Positions 24,841 to 32,803 of a stretch of 36,961 bases of DNA are shown one piece after another. The translations under genes and the position numbers were made by a program. The notes under the pieces are model-generated. The model was not told where the DNA came from and ran no database searches. It was given only the letters and a program-made list of their open reading frames with translations. This stretch comes from an uncultured Lachnospiraceae bacterium. GTDB taxonomy: Bacteria > Bacillota > Clostridia > Lachnospirales > Lachnospiraceae. How positions within the stretch are numbered: the first letter of the stretch is position 1; every line of letters starts with the position of its first letter. The stretch spans positions 1 to 36,961 of the forward strand of contig CAJUJM010000080.1 in the NCBI GenBank assembly GCA_910586755.1, given 5' to 3'.

Positions 24841-25226
24841 AAGTATATATTGCATCAAAATATATTGAGCATAAAGAATTGAATAATAATATTTATACGG
24901 CGTTGGCTAAAGCGGGTATTAATGCATTTTTGCCTAAAAGTATTAATATAGATGCTTTGACTAAAGACGAAATGTATACGGTTGCTGAAATATGCTATGA
25001 TGAAATAGAACGATGTGATGTAATTTTGGTTGTTTGTCCTTTTGGGAAAAGTGTATCTAGTGAATTTGGATATGCAATTGCTTTGAAAAGGGTCTGCCAA
25101 GCAAAAAAAAGAATTGTAGTAATGAATCTTGATTTTTTTGATGAGGCGATGATTTATCCGTATGTAGACAAAACGGTCAATAGCATTTTGGAATTAATTA
25201 CGTACTTAAAGGAATTTGCTGAATGA
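24837..25226 (+). CDS. Nucleoside 2-deoxyribosyltransferase-like protein
   Basis: The 129 residues have the flavodoxin-like fold of the nucleoside deoxyribosyltransferase family (PF05014-like), related to DUF4406. MKVYIASKY is the first strand, CDVILVV (D61) follows, and SSEFGYAIAL contains E76, matching the catalytic Glu of the family's E-x-G-x-A motif. Family members break or exchange N-glycosidic bonds of deoxynucleosides or nucleotides. Its start overlaps the DCD-like gene by four bases, so the two are translationally coupled and probably act on one pathway. It is AT-rich like its partner. The substrate is unknown; a nucleotide or NAD-like ligand is possible. No terminator is obvious before the insertion sequence. 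Confidence 0.8.
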   Translation: MKVYIASKYIEHKELNNNIYTALAKAGINAFLPKSINIDALTKDEMYTVAEICYDEIERCDVILVVCPFGKSVSSEFGYAIALKRVCQAKKRIVVMNLDFFDEAMIYPYVDKTVNSILELITYLKEFAE

Positions 25227-25306
25227 AGAGAGGTATATACGATAATTTTGTATAAATCTTTTCCCATTCCAAGATAAACTTTTAAATATAAAAAAATGTT
25301 ACAAAG

Positions 25307-27184
25307 CATCAAAAGGGGCTGTTGCAAAAGTAGATGAGTAATCACTACTGGAGCAGCAGCTCCATTTTATGCCTAAAAACAGAAAAGCAGGCTCCGAAGA
25401 ACCTGCCATCCGTGGTATAATAAGTTATGACAAGTAACTTAAAATACACTAAGAATTATACCGAATTCGGCGAGCCTTATCAACTGGTTTTACCATTAAG
25501 TTTGGAAGGTCTGGTTCCTGATGATGATTCTGTCCGACTGCTGAGCCACGAACTGGAGGGATTCGATTACACTTTGCTGTATCAGGCTTACTCTGCCAAA
25601 GGCAGAAATCCAGCAGTGGACCCAAAGACCATGTTCAAGATCCTGGCCTATGCTTATTCACAAAACATTTATTCCTCGAGAAAGATCGAGACCGCCTGCA
25701 GGCGTGACATCAACTTCATGTGGCTGTTAGCCGGTCAGAAAGCGCCGGACCACAGCACGATTGCCCGCTTCCGTACAGGATTTCTGGCAGATGCCTGTGA
25801 GAGCCTTTTCTATCAGATGGTAAAAAGGCTGGAACAGGCAGATGAATTATCAAAGGAGACGGTATTCATAGACGGGACAAAGCTGGAAGCCTGTGCCAAC
25901 AAGTATACTTTCGTGTGGAAAAAATCTGTTGGGAAATGGGAAGAAAAGATGTTCCGGAAGATACAGGACGCTGTACAGCTCCTGAACCATGATTATATAC
26001 AGGATTTTTCAGTTGGTGCAGAAACAAGGACGCAGGATATACAAAAGATATCCCGATTTTTGGAAGAAACGTGTAGGACGGATGGAACCGTTTTTGTCCA
26101 TGGGCGGGGGAAAAGAAAGAGCAGGAACCAGAGGTATGAGGAGCTCTTCCGCAGATTTCTGGAGCGGCAGACTGTTTATGACTGGCACACGGCAAGCTTT
26201 CAGGGACGCAACAATTACTGTAAGACAGATCCGGACGCCACCTTTATGCATAGGAAGGACGGCCATATGCGTAACGCCCAGCTAAAACCGGGATACAACG
26301 TACAGATCGGCGTGGACAGCGAGTACATTGTTGCAGTGGATATTTTTCAAGACAGAAATGATGTATGGACGCTGGTGCCGTTCCTGAAAACAATGGAAGA
26401 AAAACTGGGATTCCGCTACCCAAGTGTGACTGCCGATTCAGGATATGAAAGCGAAGAAGGATATACGCATCTGAGAGAGTGCGGACAGGCTGCGTATATA
26501 AAGCCGCAGACCTATGAGAAATGGAAAAAACGCAGGTTCAGACAGGATATCAGCAAACGTGAAAACATGAAGTATGATGAAACGGCTGATACCTATACCT
26601 GCCATGCCGGCAAGTCCTTATGGCCGCATTATATCAAGAAACAGAAAAGCAAGAGCGGGTATGAATCGGAAGTGACGGTTTATGAGTGCGAGGGCTGCAG
26701 AGGTTGTGCTTATAAAGAAAAATGTACAAAAGCGAAGGGAAACAAAAAGCTGTATGTTTCTAAAAGTTTTTTGGAGAAAAGACAGGAATCCTACGAAAAC
26801 ATTCTGAGTGAAACCGGTGTCAGGAACCGGATGAACCGTTCCATTCAGGCGGAAGGGGCATTTGGCGTTCTGAAAAATGATTATGGATTCCAAAGATTCC
26901 TGCTCCGCGGGAAAACGAAGGTAAAACTTGAGATTCTTTTGCTCTGCATGGGCTATAACATCAATAAACTACATAGTAAGATACAAAAAGACCGGACAGG
27001 TAGTTATTTCTTTCCAGTCAAAGGGACCGCGTAAACCATAGAAAAACAGCAGTATTATTAAAGTACGGCAAAAATCCGGGAAGTCTCCCAAACACCAAAG
27101 GATACTTTCCAGATTTTCTGCACATAGAGCGAGGATATCGCTCGATCATCTAATTTGATGATTTTGCGACACCCTCTTTTGATG
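25307..27184. mobile_element. IS1182-family insertion sequence
   Basis: The element is about 1.88 kb with imperfect terminal inverted repeats. The left end 25307-25329 (CATCAAAAGGGGCTGTTGCA and onward) matches the reverse complement of 27162-27184 with three mismatches. The core GGGGCTGTTGCAAAA resembles known IS1182 ends. The outermost CATCAAAA could be part of the repeat or a palindromic target. It carries one complete transposase gene and lies directly after the DCD-like cassette. Another element's remnant follows. Confidence 0.85.
25427..27034 (+). CDS. IS1182 family transposase
   Basis: This full-length 535-residue DDE transposase has N-terminal DNA-binding regions and YSSRKIETACRRDINFMWL (typical DUF772). 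Catalytic acidic residues lie in FIDGTKLEA, VTADSGYES and QAEGAFGVLK. A cysteine cluster (YECEGCRGCAYKEKC) precedes the last. No frameshift is seen, so it may be active. The start ATG 25427 lies 98 bases inside the left end; its ribosome site is weak. Confidence 0.95.
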   Translation: MTSNLKYTKNYTEFGEPYQLVLPLSLEGLVPDDDSVRLLSHELEGFDYTLLYQAYSAKGRNPAVDPKTMFKILAYAYSQNIYSSRKIETACRRDINFMWLLAGQKAPDHSTIARFRTGFLADACESLFYQMVKRLEQADELSKETVFIDGTKLEACANKYTFVWKKSVGKWEEKMFRKIQDAVQLLNHDYIQDFSVGAETRTQDIQKISRFLEETCRTDGTVFVHGRGKRKSRNQRYEELFRRFLERQTVYDWHTASFQGRNNYCKTDPDATFMHRKDGHMRNAQLKPGYNVQIGVDSEYIVAVDIFQDRNDVWTLVPFLKTMEEKLGFRYPSVTADSGYESEEGYTHLRECGQAAYIKPQTYEKWKKRRFRQDISKRENMKYDETADTYTCHAGKSLWPHYIKKQKSKSGYESEVTVYECEGCRGCAYKEKCTKAKGNKKLYVSKSFLEKRQESYENILSETGVRNRMNRSIQAEGAFGVLKNDYGFQRFLLRGKTKVKLEILLLCMGYNINKLHSKIQKDRTGSYFFPVKGTA

Positions 27185-27329
27185 GCCTATTTGTTATTCT
27201 AATTCTAAATTATTTATAGCAGGAATTGAGCAGATATGGCTAAGAAGTCAACCCGTTTGGCGGCATTATACAGTATCTTTGATGAGAATGAGATTTCACC
27301 TAATATATATAGAAAGGAATGATTCTGTG

Positions 27330-27841
27330 ATACGGAGTATGAAAAAAGCATCGTGTCAGTAGACGGGAAAGAAAGTTTGGCGAACAGGGAGAAGTGAGGG
27401 TGCTGCAGACACTGAATGTATATTCCAATATGGGATATGCTTGGTACAGAAATTCCTTGATGAGAAGACAAATGAGATACTGGCAGCGAAGGAACTGCTG
27501 GGATTGATGGATCTGCGGGACACGATAGTGACGGCGGATACCATGAACTACCAGAAAGGGATGGCAGCAGCAATCGTTTCGAGATGGTATATAAGATTCT
27601 GAAGAAAGCGGATGGGAGGAAAGAAGAGGAAGAACGATATTATATATGCAGCATAGGGGAAGATGCAGATGAATTCGAGCGAGCAGTGAGAGGGTACTGG
27701 GGAGTGGAGGTGAAGGTTCATTGGCATCTTGATTTCACGTTCAAGGATGACAAGAATATGAGTATGGGGAAGACAAGCGCAAATTATTCTGTTCCCACTC
27801 AGTTTTTCCTTGACAGCCGCCCCGGATACTGCTATAGTTGA
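27330..27841 (+). pseudogene. Degenerate ISAs1-type transposase
   Basis: Three reading frames hold successive pieces of an ISAs1-family transposase: IVSVDGK (near 27350), LQTLNVYS (27400-27425), then GICLVQKFLDEKTNEIL through VTADTMNYQKGMAAA (27433-27580), and finally YYICSIGEDADEFERAVRGY to LDFTFKDDKN (27641-27760). Several frameshifts and missing parts make it non-functional. The last frame runs into unrelated sequence. An open frame at 27584-27841 is only the remnant's last third. The region 27035-27932 holds nothing else but the IS1182 right end and a terminator. Confidence 0.75.
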
Positions 27842-27851
27842 TTCTTGTATG

Positions 27852-27899
27852 AACGAGAGGATGAAAGGCCTGAGCGTGCCTGCTGCCTCTCGTTTTGTT
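27852..27899 (+). terminator. Terminator upstream of the helicase gene
   Basis: AACGAGAGG (27852-27860) pairs with CCTCTCGTT (27886-27894), followed by TTGTTA. It would stop transcription coming from the insertion-sequence region before the helicase gene. Confidence 0.6.
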
Positions 27900-27932
27900 A
27901 TGGGAGAGAAATAAAGAGAGGATTATCAATAT

Positions 27933-29654
27933 ATGGAAAAACTGAAATTTGAAGATCTGCAGTTAGATGAAAGAATTCTGCGGGCAGTAGCAGATATGGG
28001 ATTTGAGGAGACCTCCCCCATTCAGGGACAGGCCATTCCTCTGGCATTAGAGGGACAGGATGTTATCGGACAGGCTCAGACCGGAACCGGAAAAACGGCG
28101 GCCTTTGGCATCCCTCTGCTGGAGCGGATAGATCCGAAGGTAAAAAAACTTCAGGCAATTGTACTGTGCCCAACCAGAGAGCTGGCAATTCAGGTGGCAG
28201 AGGAAGTCCGCCGTCTGGCAAAATATATGCATGGAATCAAGGTGCTTCCGGTTTACGGAGGCCAGGAGATTGTCAAGCAGATCCGATCCTTAAAAGACGG
28301 CACACAGGTGATTATCGGAACTCCGGGCCGGGTCATGGATCATATGCGGAGAAAAACCATCCGCACAGAAGAGGTTCATACCGTAGTTTTGGATGAAGCG
28401 GACGAGATGTTGAACATGGGCTTTTTGGAGGACATGGAGACGATTCTGGGACAGCTTCCCAATGAACGTCAGACCATGATGTTTTCTGCAACCATGCCTT
28501 CCGCCATCCTGGAGATTGCCCGGAAATTCCAAAAAAATCCAGTAACAGTCAAGGTGGTGAAAAAGGACTTAACCGTACCGAAAGTAACCCAGTACTACTA
28601 TGAAGTAAAACAAAAAAATAAAATAGAGGTATTAAGCCGCCTTTTAGATCTGTATGCGCCAAAACTGTCTGTGGTATTCTGCAATACCAAAAAAGGTGTG
28701 GAGGAAGTAGTGGAAGCTCTTCAGGGCCGGGGATATTTTGCAGAAGGCCTTCACGGCGATTTAAAACAGATCCAGAGAGATCGGGTTATGAACAGCTTCC
28801 GCAATGGCAAGGCAGATATTCTTGTGGCAACAGATGTGGCGGCCAGGGGCATTGATGTGGATGATGTGGAAGCAGTCTTCAACTATGACATTCCCCAGGA
28901 TGACGAATATTATGTCCACCGCATTGGACGTACCGGACGCGCTGGCAGAGAAGGAAAGGCATTTAGCCTGGTGGTGGGAAGAGAAGTCTACAAAATGCGG
29001 GATATCCAGCGCTATTGCAAGACCCGGATTATCCCTCAGGCCATTCCTTCCTTAAATGATATTACCTCTATTAAAGTAGACAAAATTCTGGATCAGGTAA
29101 GAGATACCATAGAAAATCAGGATTTGGACGAAATGATAGATGTAATTGAGATGAAGATGATAGAAGAAGACTATACTGCCATGGAGCTGGCGGCGGCTCT
29201 GCTTCGGATTATTATGGGAGATGAGAATGAGGATATTGCAGAGAGCAGCCGTCCAGCCCGTTCCCTGGACGAGCTGGATACTTACCGAAGCCGTGGAAAC
29301 GATAGGGACAGAAAGAGCCGAAGGGGCCGGGAAGAGCTTTCCGGCCGGGGCAGAGGACGAAAGACGCGGGCGTCAGAAAAGGTCTATGATTATATCTCCG
29401 GAGAGGGCGCAACCATGGCCCGGCTGTTTCTCAATATCGGAAAGACTCAAAACGTAACGCCGGGAGACATCTTAGGCGCGGTTGCAGGGGAGTCCGGAAT
29501 ACCGGGGCGGACAGTAGGAAGCATTGATATGTATGATGGCTACACCTTTGTGGAAGTGCCGGATGAATATGCAGATATGGTAATCCGTTCCATGAAAAAT
29601 GCAAAAATAAGAGGAAAAAATGTCCATGCAGAGCGCGCTAATGAAAGGCGGTAA
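27933..29654 (+). CDS. deaD: DEAD-box ATP-dependent RNA helicase
   Basis: A 573-residue CsdA/DeaD-type helicase that remodels RNA during ribosome assembly, mRNA decay or cold stress. Motifs in order are AQTGTGKT (48-55), PTRELA, TPGR, DEAD (about 154), SAT, ATDVAARG and HRIGRTGR. A flexible Arg/Gly-rich linker (about 430-485) follows, then a DbpA-type RNA-binding domain (about 490-570, ATMARLFLNIGKTQ). Length and domain order are normal. AGAGAGGA lies 11 bases upstream of the ATG. It appears monocistronic, with its own sequence context after the terminator and no clear terminator following. Confidence 0.96.
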   Translation: MEKLKFEDLQLDERILRAVADMGFEETSPIQGQAIPLALEGQDVIGQAQTGTGKTAAFGIPLLERIDPKVKKLQAIVLCPTRELAIQVAEEVRRLAKYMHGIKVLPVYGGQEIVKQIRSLKDGTQVIIGTPGRVMDHMRRKTIRTEEVHTVVLDEADEMLNMGFLEDMETILGQLPNERQTMMFSATMPSAILEIARKFQKNPVTVKVVKKDLTVPKVTQYYYEVKQKNKIEVLSRLLDLYAPKLSVVFCNTKKGVEEVVEALQGRGYFAEGLHGDLKQIQRDRVMNSFRNGKADILVATDVAARGIDVDDVEAVFNYDIPQDDEYYVHRIGRTGRAGREGKAFSLVVGREVYKMRDIQRYCKTRIIPQAIPSLNDITSIKVDKILDQVRDTIENQDLDEMIDVIEMKMIEEDYTAMELAAALLRIIMGDENEDIAESSRPARSLDELDTYRSRGNDRDRKSRRGREELSGRGRGRKTRASEKVYDYISGEGATMARLFLNIGKTQNVTPGDILGAVAGESGIPGRTVGSIDMYDGYTFVEVPDEYADMVIRSMKNAKIRGKNVHAERANERR

Positions 29655-29702
29655 AGAGAGAAAATTTTAACAAATATTTAACATGATATTTATGCTAAAA
29701 GC

Positions 29703-29731
29703 TTGACTTTTCTATAGTGCAGCAATATAAT
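29703..29731 (+). promoter_or_regulatory. Promoter of the lipoprotein gene
   Basis: -35 TTGACT (29703-29708), 17-base spacer and -10 TATAAT (29726-29731), 40 bases before the start codon. Close to consensus, so the gene is probably well expressed. Confidence 0.8.
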
Positions 29732-29770
29732 CTAAACGAATGTGAATTTTCTAAATGAGGAGGAAATGTT

Positions 29771-30421
29771 ATGAAGAAACTGAAAAGCCTGGCAGTTCTT
29801 TTTATCGCTGCTATGGTGCTGCTTCTTGTAGGATGCGGCCAGAAGTTTGATGCTCAGGGGTATATCCAGGGTGAGCTGGATGCAGTATTGAAGGGTGAGA
29901 TTACAGACGACTATTTGAAGCTGGTTGATTCATCCAGAGAGGAAATCGAAGCAGAAAGCGCAGCAATGCTGGATGAGGTTATGGAGCAGTTCTCCGGTAT
30001 GGGACTGTCTGATGAATTAGTTGGAAAATATCGTGACTATATGTCTACATTAATGAAGAAGTGCAAATATACCGTAGGCGAAGCTACTAAGGATGGCGAT
30101 AGCTATACCGTTCCGGTTACCATTGAGCCCCTTCTGTTTGGCGACGCTATGGAAACCGCAATGGCTGGAACGGAAGAGGAACTGATGGCTTGGGCTACAG
30201 AGGCAATGTCTTCTGGTGAAACTCCCACGGATGCCGAAATTATGGAGAAGACTTTTGAGCTGTTATATAATGCTTTAAATGCAAACTTAGATTCCATCGG
30301 TTATGGTGAGAGCAAAGAGCATGTCCTAAATGTGGTAAAGGGCAGTGATGGTAAGTATACGGTAGCAGAAGACGAAGTAACCGCTCTTGGAGCAAGCATG
30401 ATCGATCCTGGTTCTTTCTAA
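29771..30421 (+). CDS. Putative lipoprotein of unknown function
   Basis: The 216 residues begin with a lipoprotein signal ending LLLVGC (lipidated C22). The mature domain is acidic and mainly helical, with FDAQGYIQGELDAVLKGEITDDY and a C-terminal segment GYGESKEHVLNVVKGSDGKYTV. This pattern of helices followed by small beta hairpins is common in DUF5105-like Firmicute lipoproteins; family membership is a guess. It should sit on the outer face of the membrane. AGGAGGAAATGTT precedes the ATG. It has its own strong promoter and terminator, so it is a single-gene unit. Confidence 0.88.
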   Translation: MKKLKSLAVLFIAAMVLLLVGCGQKFDAQGYIQGELDAVLKGEITDDYLKLVDSSREEIEAESAAMLDEVMEQFSGMGLSDELVGKYRDYMSTLMKKCKYTVGEATKDGDSYTVPVTIEPLLFGDAMETAMAGTEEELMAWATEAMSSGETPTDAEIMEKTFELLYNALNANLDSIGYGESKEHVLNVVKGSDGKYTVAEDEVTALGASMIDPGSF

Positions 30422-30454
30422 ACAGAGTTATATAAGGAATAAGAGAAATGAGAG

Positions 30455-30492
30455 CACTGTCCTGGCCGGAATTCCGGTCAGGGCAGTTTTTT
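30455..30492 (+). terminator. Intrinsic terminator after the lipoprotein gene
   Basis: The hairpin has ACTG, CCTG and CCGG steps around AATT, then TTTTTT. Confidence 0.85.
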
Positions 30493-30505
30493 AAGTAAAA
30501 AATTA

Positions 30506-30533
30506 TTGACATATGATAATTATAGAGTATAAT
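30506..30533 (+). promoter_or_regulatory. Promoter of the DUF134-NifX-like gene
   Basis: Consensus -35 TTGACA (30506-30511), 16-base spacer and -10 TATAAT (30528-30533). CATATG occurs at both edges (from 30510 and 30537), and TTATA-GAG-TATAA lies over the -10, so a dimeric regulator could bind here. Confidence 0.75.
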
Positions 30534-30564
30534 AAACATATGCCAATTACAAAGGAGAATGTTC

Positions 30565-31380
30565 ATGCCAAGACCCAACAAGGAAAAGCGAGTTTGCCGT
30601 CTGCCAAAGTGTCAGAAGTTTGTTCCTTCGGACAGAGGGGATGCAGGACAGATTGTTATATCTATGACAGTAGAGGAATACGAGTGTGTCCGGCTTATTG
30701 ATTATGCAGGCTGTAATCAGGAAGCATGTGCCAAATATATGGGTACGTCCCGGGCGACGGTTCAGGCGCTTTATACCAGCGCCAGAAAGAAGCTGGCCCG
30801 GTTCCTTGTGGAGGCGGCGGTTCTCAAAATCGGCGGAGGGAATTTTGTGGTTGGTTTATCTGCCGCAGAGGACTCTCAGGGATATTTAAACAGCAGAATG
30901 GATGAGAAAGGGGATATTCACATGAAAATTGCAGTTACGTATCAGGACGGAGAGGTTTTCCAGCATTTCGGACACACCCAGCAGTTTAAAGTATATCAGG
31001 TAGAAGAAGGCGCTGTAGTTTCTTCAGAAGTTGTGGGAACAGACGGTTTTGGCCACGGTGCATTAGCCGGATTTTTACAGGAAAGGGGCATAGAAGTGCT
31101 GATCTGCGGAGGCATTGGCGGAGGCGCCAGAAATGCCTTGGCAGAGGCCGGAATTAAGCTTTATCCCGGCGCTTGTGGGGATGCAGACGCTCAGGTAAAT
31201 TCTTTCTTAGCCGGCAATTTAAACTACAACCCGGATACCTTGTGCAATCATCACAGTCATGATCATGAGGAAGGGAACTGCCACCATCACGGGGAAGGAA
31301 ACTGCGGCAGCCATCATCACGGAGAAGGAAACTGCGGAGGCCATCACGGACACGGCGGGGGAAACTGCAGCGTCCGCTAA
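30565..31380 (+). CDS. DUF134 / NifX-NifB-like fusion with His/Cys-rich tail
   Basis: The 271-residue protein has a DUF134 sigma-like helix-turn-helix (1-100), from MPRPNKEKRVCRLP to EACAKYMGTSRATVQALY. It then has a dinitrogenase iron-molybdenum cofactor-type domain (120-225), with MKIAVTYQDGEVFQHFGHTQ and ICGGIGGGARNALAEAG. The tail (227-271) holds 13 His and 5 Cys in repeated HHHGEGNCG units. Such proteins are thought to handle iron-sulphur or metal cofactors. The tail looks metal-binding, so a metal-responsive regulator is an attractive inference. ATG 30565 is chosen for its spacing to AAAGGAG and because DUF134 proteins begin MPRP; an ATG six bases earlier is too close. Confidence 0.88.
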   Translation: MPRPNKEKRVCRLPKCQKFVPSDRGDAGQIVISMTVEEYECVRLIDYAGCNQEACAKYMGTSRATVQALYTSARKKLARFLVEAAVLKIGGGNFVVGLSAAEDSQGYLNSRMDEKGDIHMKIAVTYQDGEVFQHFGHTQQFKVYQVEEGAVVSSEVVGTDGFGHGALAGFLQERGIEVLICGGIGGGARNALAEAGIKLYPGACGDADAQVNSFLAGNLNYNPDTLCNHHSHDHEEGNCHHHGEGNCGSHHHGEGNCGGHHGHGGGNCSVR

Positions 31381-31449
31381 AAACGGAACAAACGGTAAAA
31401 TGCAGAGAAAAAACAGACAGAAAGCAGGGGGATTTTGTGCCTGTCAGGG

Positions 31450-31478
31450 TTGTAAATCCTGGTAAAACGGGTTATACT
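31450..31478 (+). promoter_or_regulatory. Promoter of nagA
   Basis: -35 TTGTAA (31450-31455), 17-base spacer and -10 TATACT (31473-31478), 43 bases upstream of the nagA start. It lies just after the metal-binding gene, so the two are probably transcribed separately. Confidence 0.6.
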
Positions 31479-31521
31479 CATTCTTAGAAGCATATAAAAA
31501 TGCGAAAGAGAGGGGTTCATA

Positions 31522-32661
31522 ATGATTATTCAAAGCAGCAGAGTATGGATTGCCGGGCAATTTATGCCGGCTCAGCTAGAAGTAGAAAACGGAGTGATTA
31601 CCAGAATTTACGGATACCAGGAAAAGCCTGCAGATGTTGATTATGGAGATAAGCGGATCGTACCCGGGTTTATCGACATCCATACCCACGGCGCTTATGG
31701 ATTTGATACCAACGACGCAGAACCGGAAGGACTTCGGGATTGGATGAAGAGGATTCCGGAGGAAGGGGTTACCTCTATTCTTCCCACAACGGTTACCCAG
31801 ATGCCGGATGTCCTCACTGCCGCAGTTGCCAATGTGGCAAAGGTGATTGAGGAAGGCTATGAAGGGGCCGAGATTTTGGGGATTCATTTTGAAGGCCCGT
31901 ATCTGGATATGGAGTATAAGGGGGCTCAACCACCGGAAGCCATTGCAAAACCCAGCGTGGAACAGTTTAAAGAATATCAGAAAGCGGCAAAAGGCTGGAT
32001 CAAATACATCACTATGGCCACTGAGCATGATGAGGACTTTGCCCTGGCCCGGTATTGCAGCCAGAACGGCGTAGTAGTCAGTATGGGCCATTCGTCCGCT
32101 ACTTATGAACAGGCTATGATGGGAATTGCCAATGGAGCTACCTCCATGACTCATGTATACAACGGAATGACGCCGTACCATCACCGGAAACCCGGTCTGG
32201 TGGGAACCGCTTTTCGGGTGCGGGATATTTATGGGGAGATTATCTGCGACGGCTGCCATTCTCATCTGGCCTCGCTAAATAACTATTTTACTGCTAAGGG
32301 CCGGGATTATGCGATTATGATCAGCGATTCCCTTCGGGCAAAGCATTGCCCGCCTGGTGGAAACTATCAGCTTGGCGGCCATGACATTGAGATTGGACAG
32401 GATGGTCTGGCAAGATTAAAGGGTACCGAAACCATTGCCGGAAGCACTCTTTATATGAACAGAGGCTTAAAGATCCTGACAGAGCAGGCAATGATTCCCT
32501 TTGATGCTGCTTTAAATTCCTGCACCATCAATCCGGCCAGGGCGCTGCGGGTGGATAACAGAAAAGGCCGCCTGGCAGCGGGTTACGATGCGGATATAGC
32601 GGTATTGGAGGACAATTACGACGTAGTTCAGACCTATTGCCGTGGAAAAGCGATGCTGTAA
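31522..32661 (+). CDS. nagA: N-acetylglucosamine-6-phosphate deacetylase
   Basis: NagA removes acetate from GlcNAc-6-phosphate, giving glucosamine-6-phosphate for glycolysis or cell-wall synthesis. The 379-residue amidohydrolase shows metal-site HTHG (H54, H56), GIHFEGPYLD with the metal-binding Glu, GHSSATYEQA, THVYNGM, GLVGTA and CDGCHSH, and SDSL with the catalytic Asp. Length is normal. The start follows AGAGAGGGGTTCATA. It is not next to nagB here. Its presence suggests use of amino sugars from host or microbial glycans. Confidence 0.96.
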   Translation: MIIQSSRVWIAGQFMPAQLEVENGVITRIYGYQEKPADVDYGDKRIVPGFIDIHTHGAYGFDTNDAEPEGLRDWMKRIPEEGVTSILPTTVTQMPDVLTAAVANVAKVIEEGYEGAEILGIHFEGPYLDMEYKGAQPPEAIAKPSVEQFKEYQKAAKGWIKYITMATEHDEDFALARYCSQNGVVVSMGHSSATYEQAMMGIANGATSMTHVYNGMTPYHHRKPGLVGTAFRVRDIYGEIICDGCHSHLASLNNYFTAKGRDYAIMISDSLRAKHCPPGGNYQLGGHDIEIGQDGLARLKGTETIAGSTLYMNRGLKILTEQAMIPFDAALNSCTINPARALRVDNRKGRLAAGYDADIAVLEDNYDVVQTYCRGKAML

Positions 32662-32701
32662 GGCATTTTAATATGGAGAAAGAGCCGGCGCTTGCCGGAC
32701 G

Positions 32702-32758
32702 AAAAGAAAAAAGGCAGACAGACAATGGCTTTCATAATGCAGCCACTGTCTGTCTGCC
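32702..32758 (-). terminator. Strong terminator of the minus-strand carbohydrate locus
   Basis: GGCAGACAGACA and TGTCTGTCTGCC form a 12-bp stem (32713-32758), with an inner TGGCT/AGCCA. On the minus strand it is followed by TTTTTTCTTTTC, an excellent T tract. It lies about 45 bases past the minus-strand stop and also faces nagA. Confidence 0.9.
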
Positions 32759-32803
32759 AGCGCATATCAGCTATTGATATTCCCATCTTCGGGGTTCCAA
32801 TTG

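Noticed and set aside
27236..27322. Short 28-residue frame beginning MAKKSTRLAALYSIF
   Set aside because: It is protein-like but lies in insertion-sequence debris with a poorly spaced ribosome site and no recognisable family.
31230..31375. Short tandem repeats resembling a CRISPR-like or satellite array
   Set aside because: They are codons of the His/Gly/Cys tail and stay in frame; there are no spacers.
31400..31465. Tiny 21-residue frame ending with a CxCxxC pattern after the metal-binding gene
   Set aside because: There is no ribosome binding site, and it overlaps the nagA -35 region, so it is not supported as a gene.
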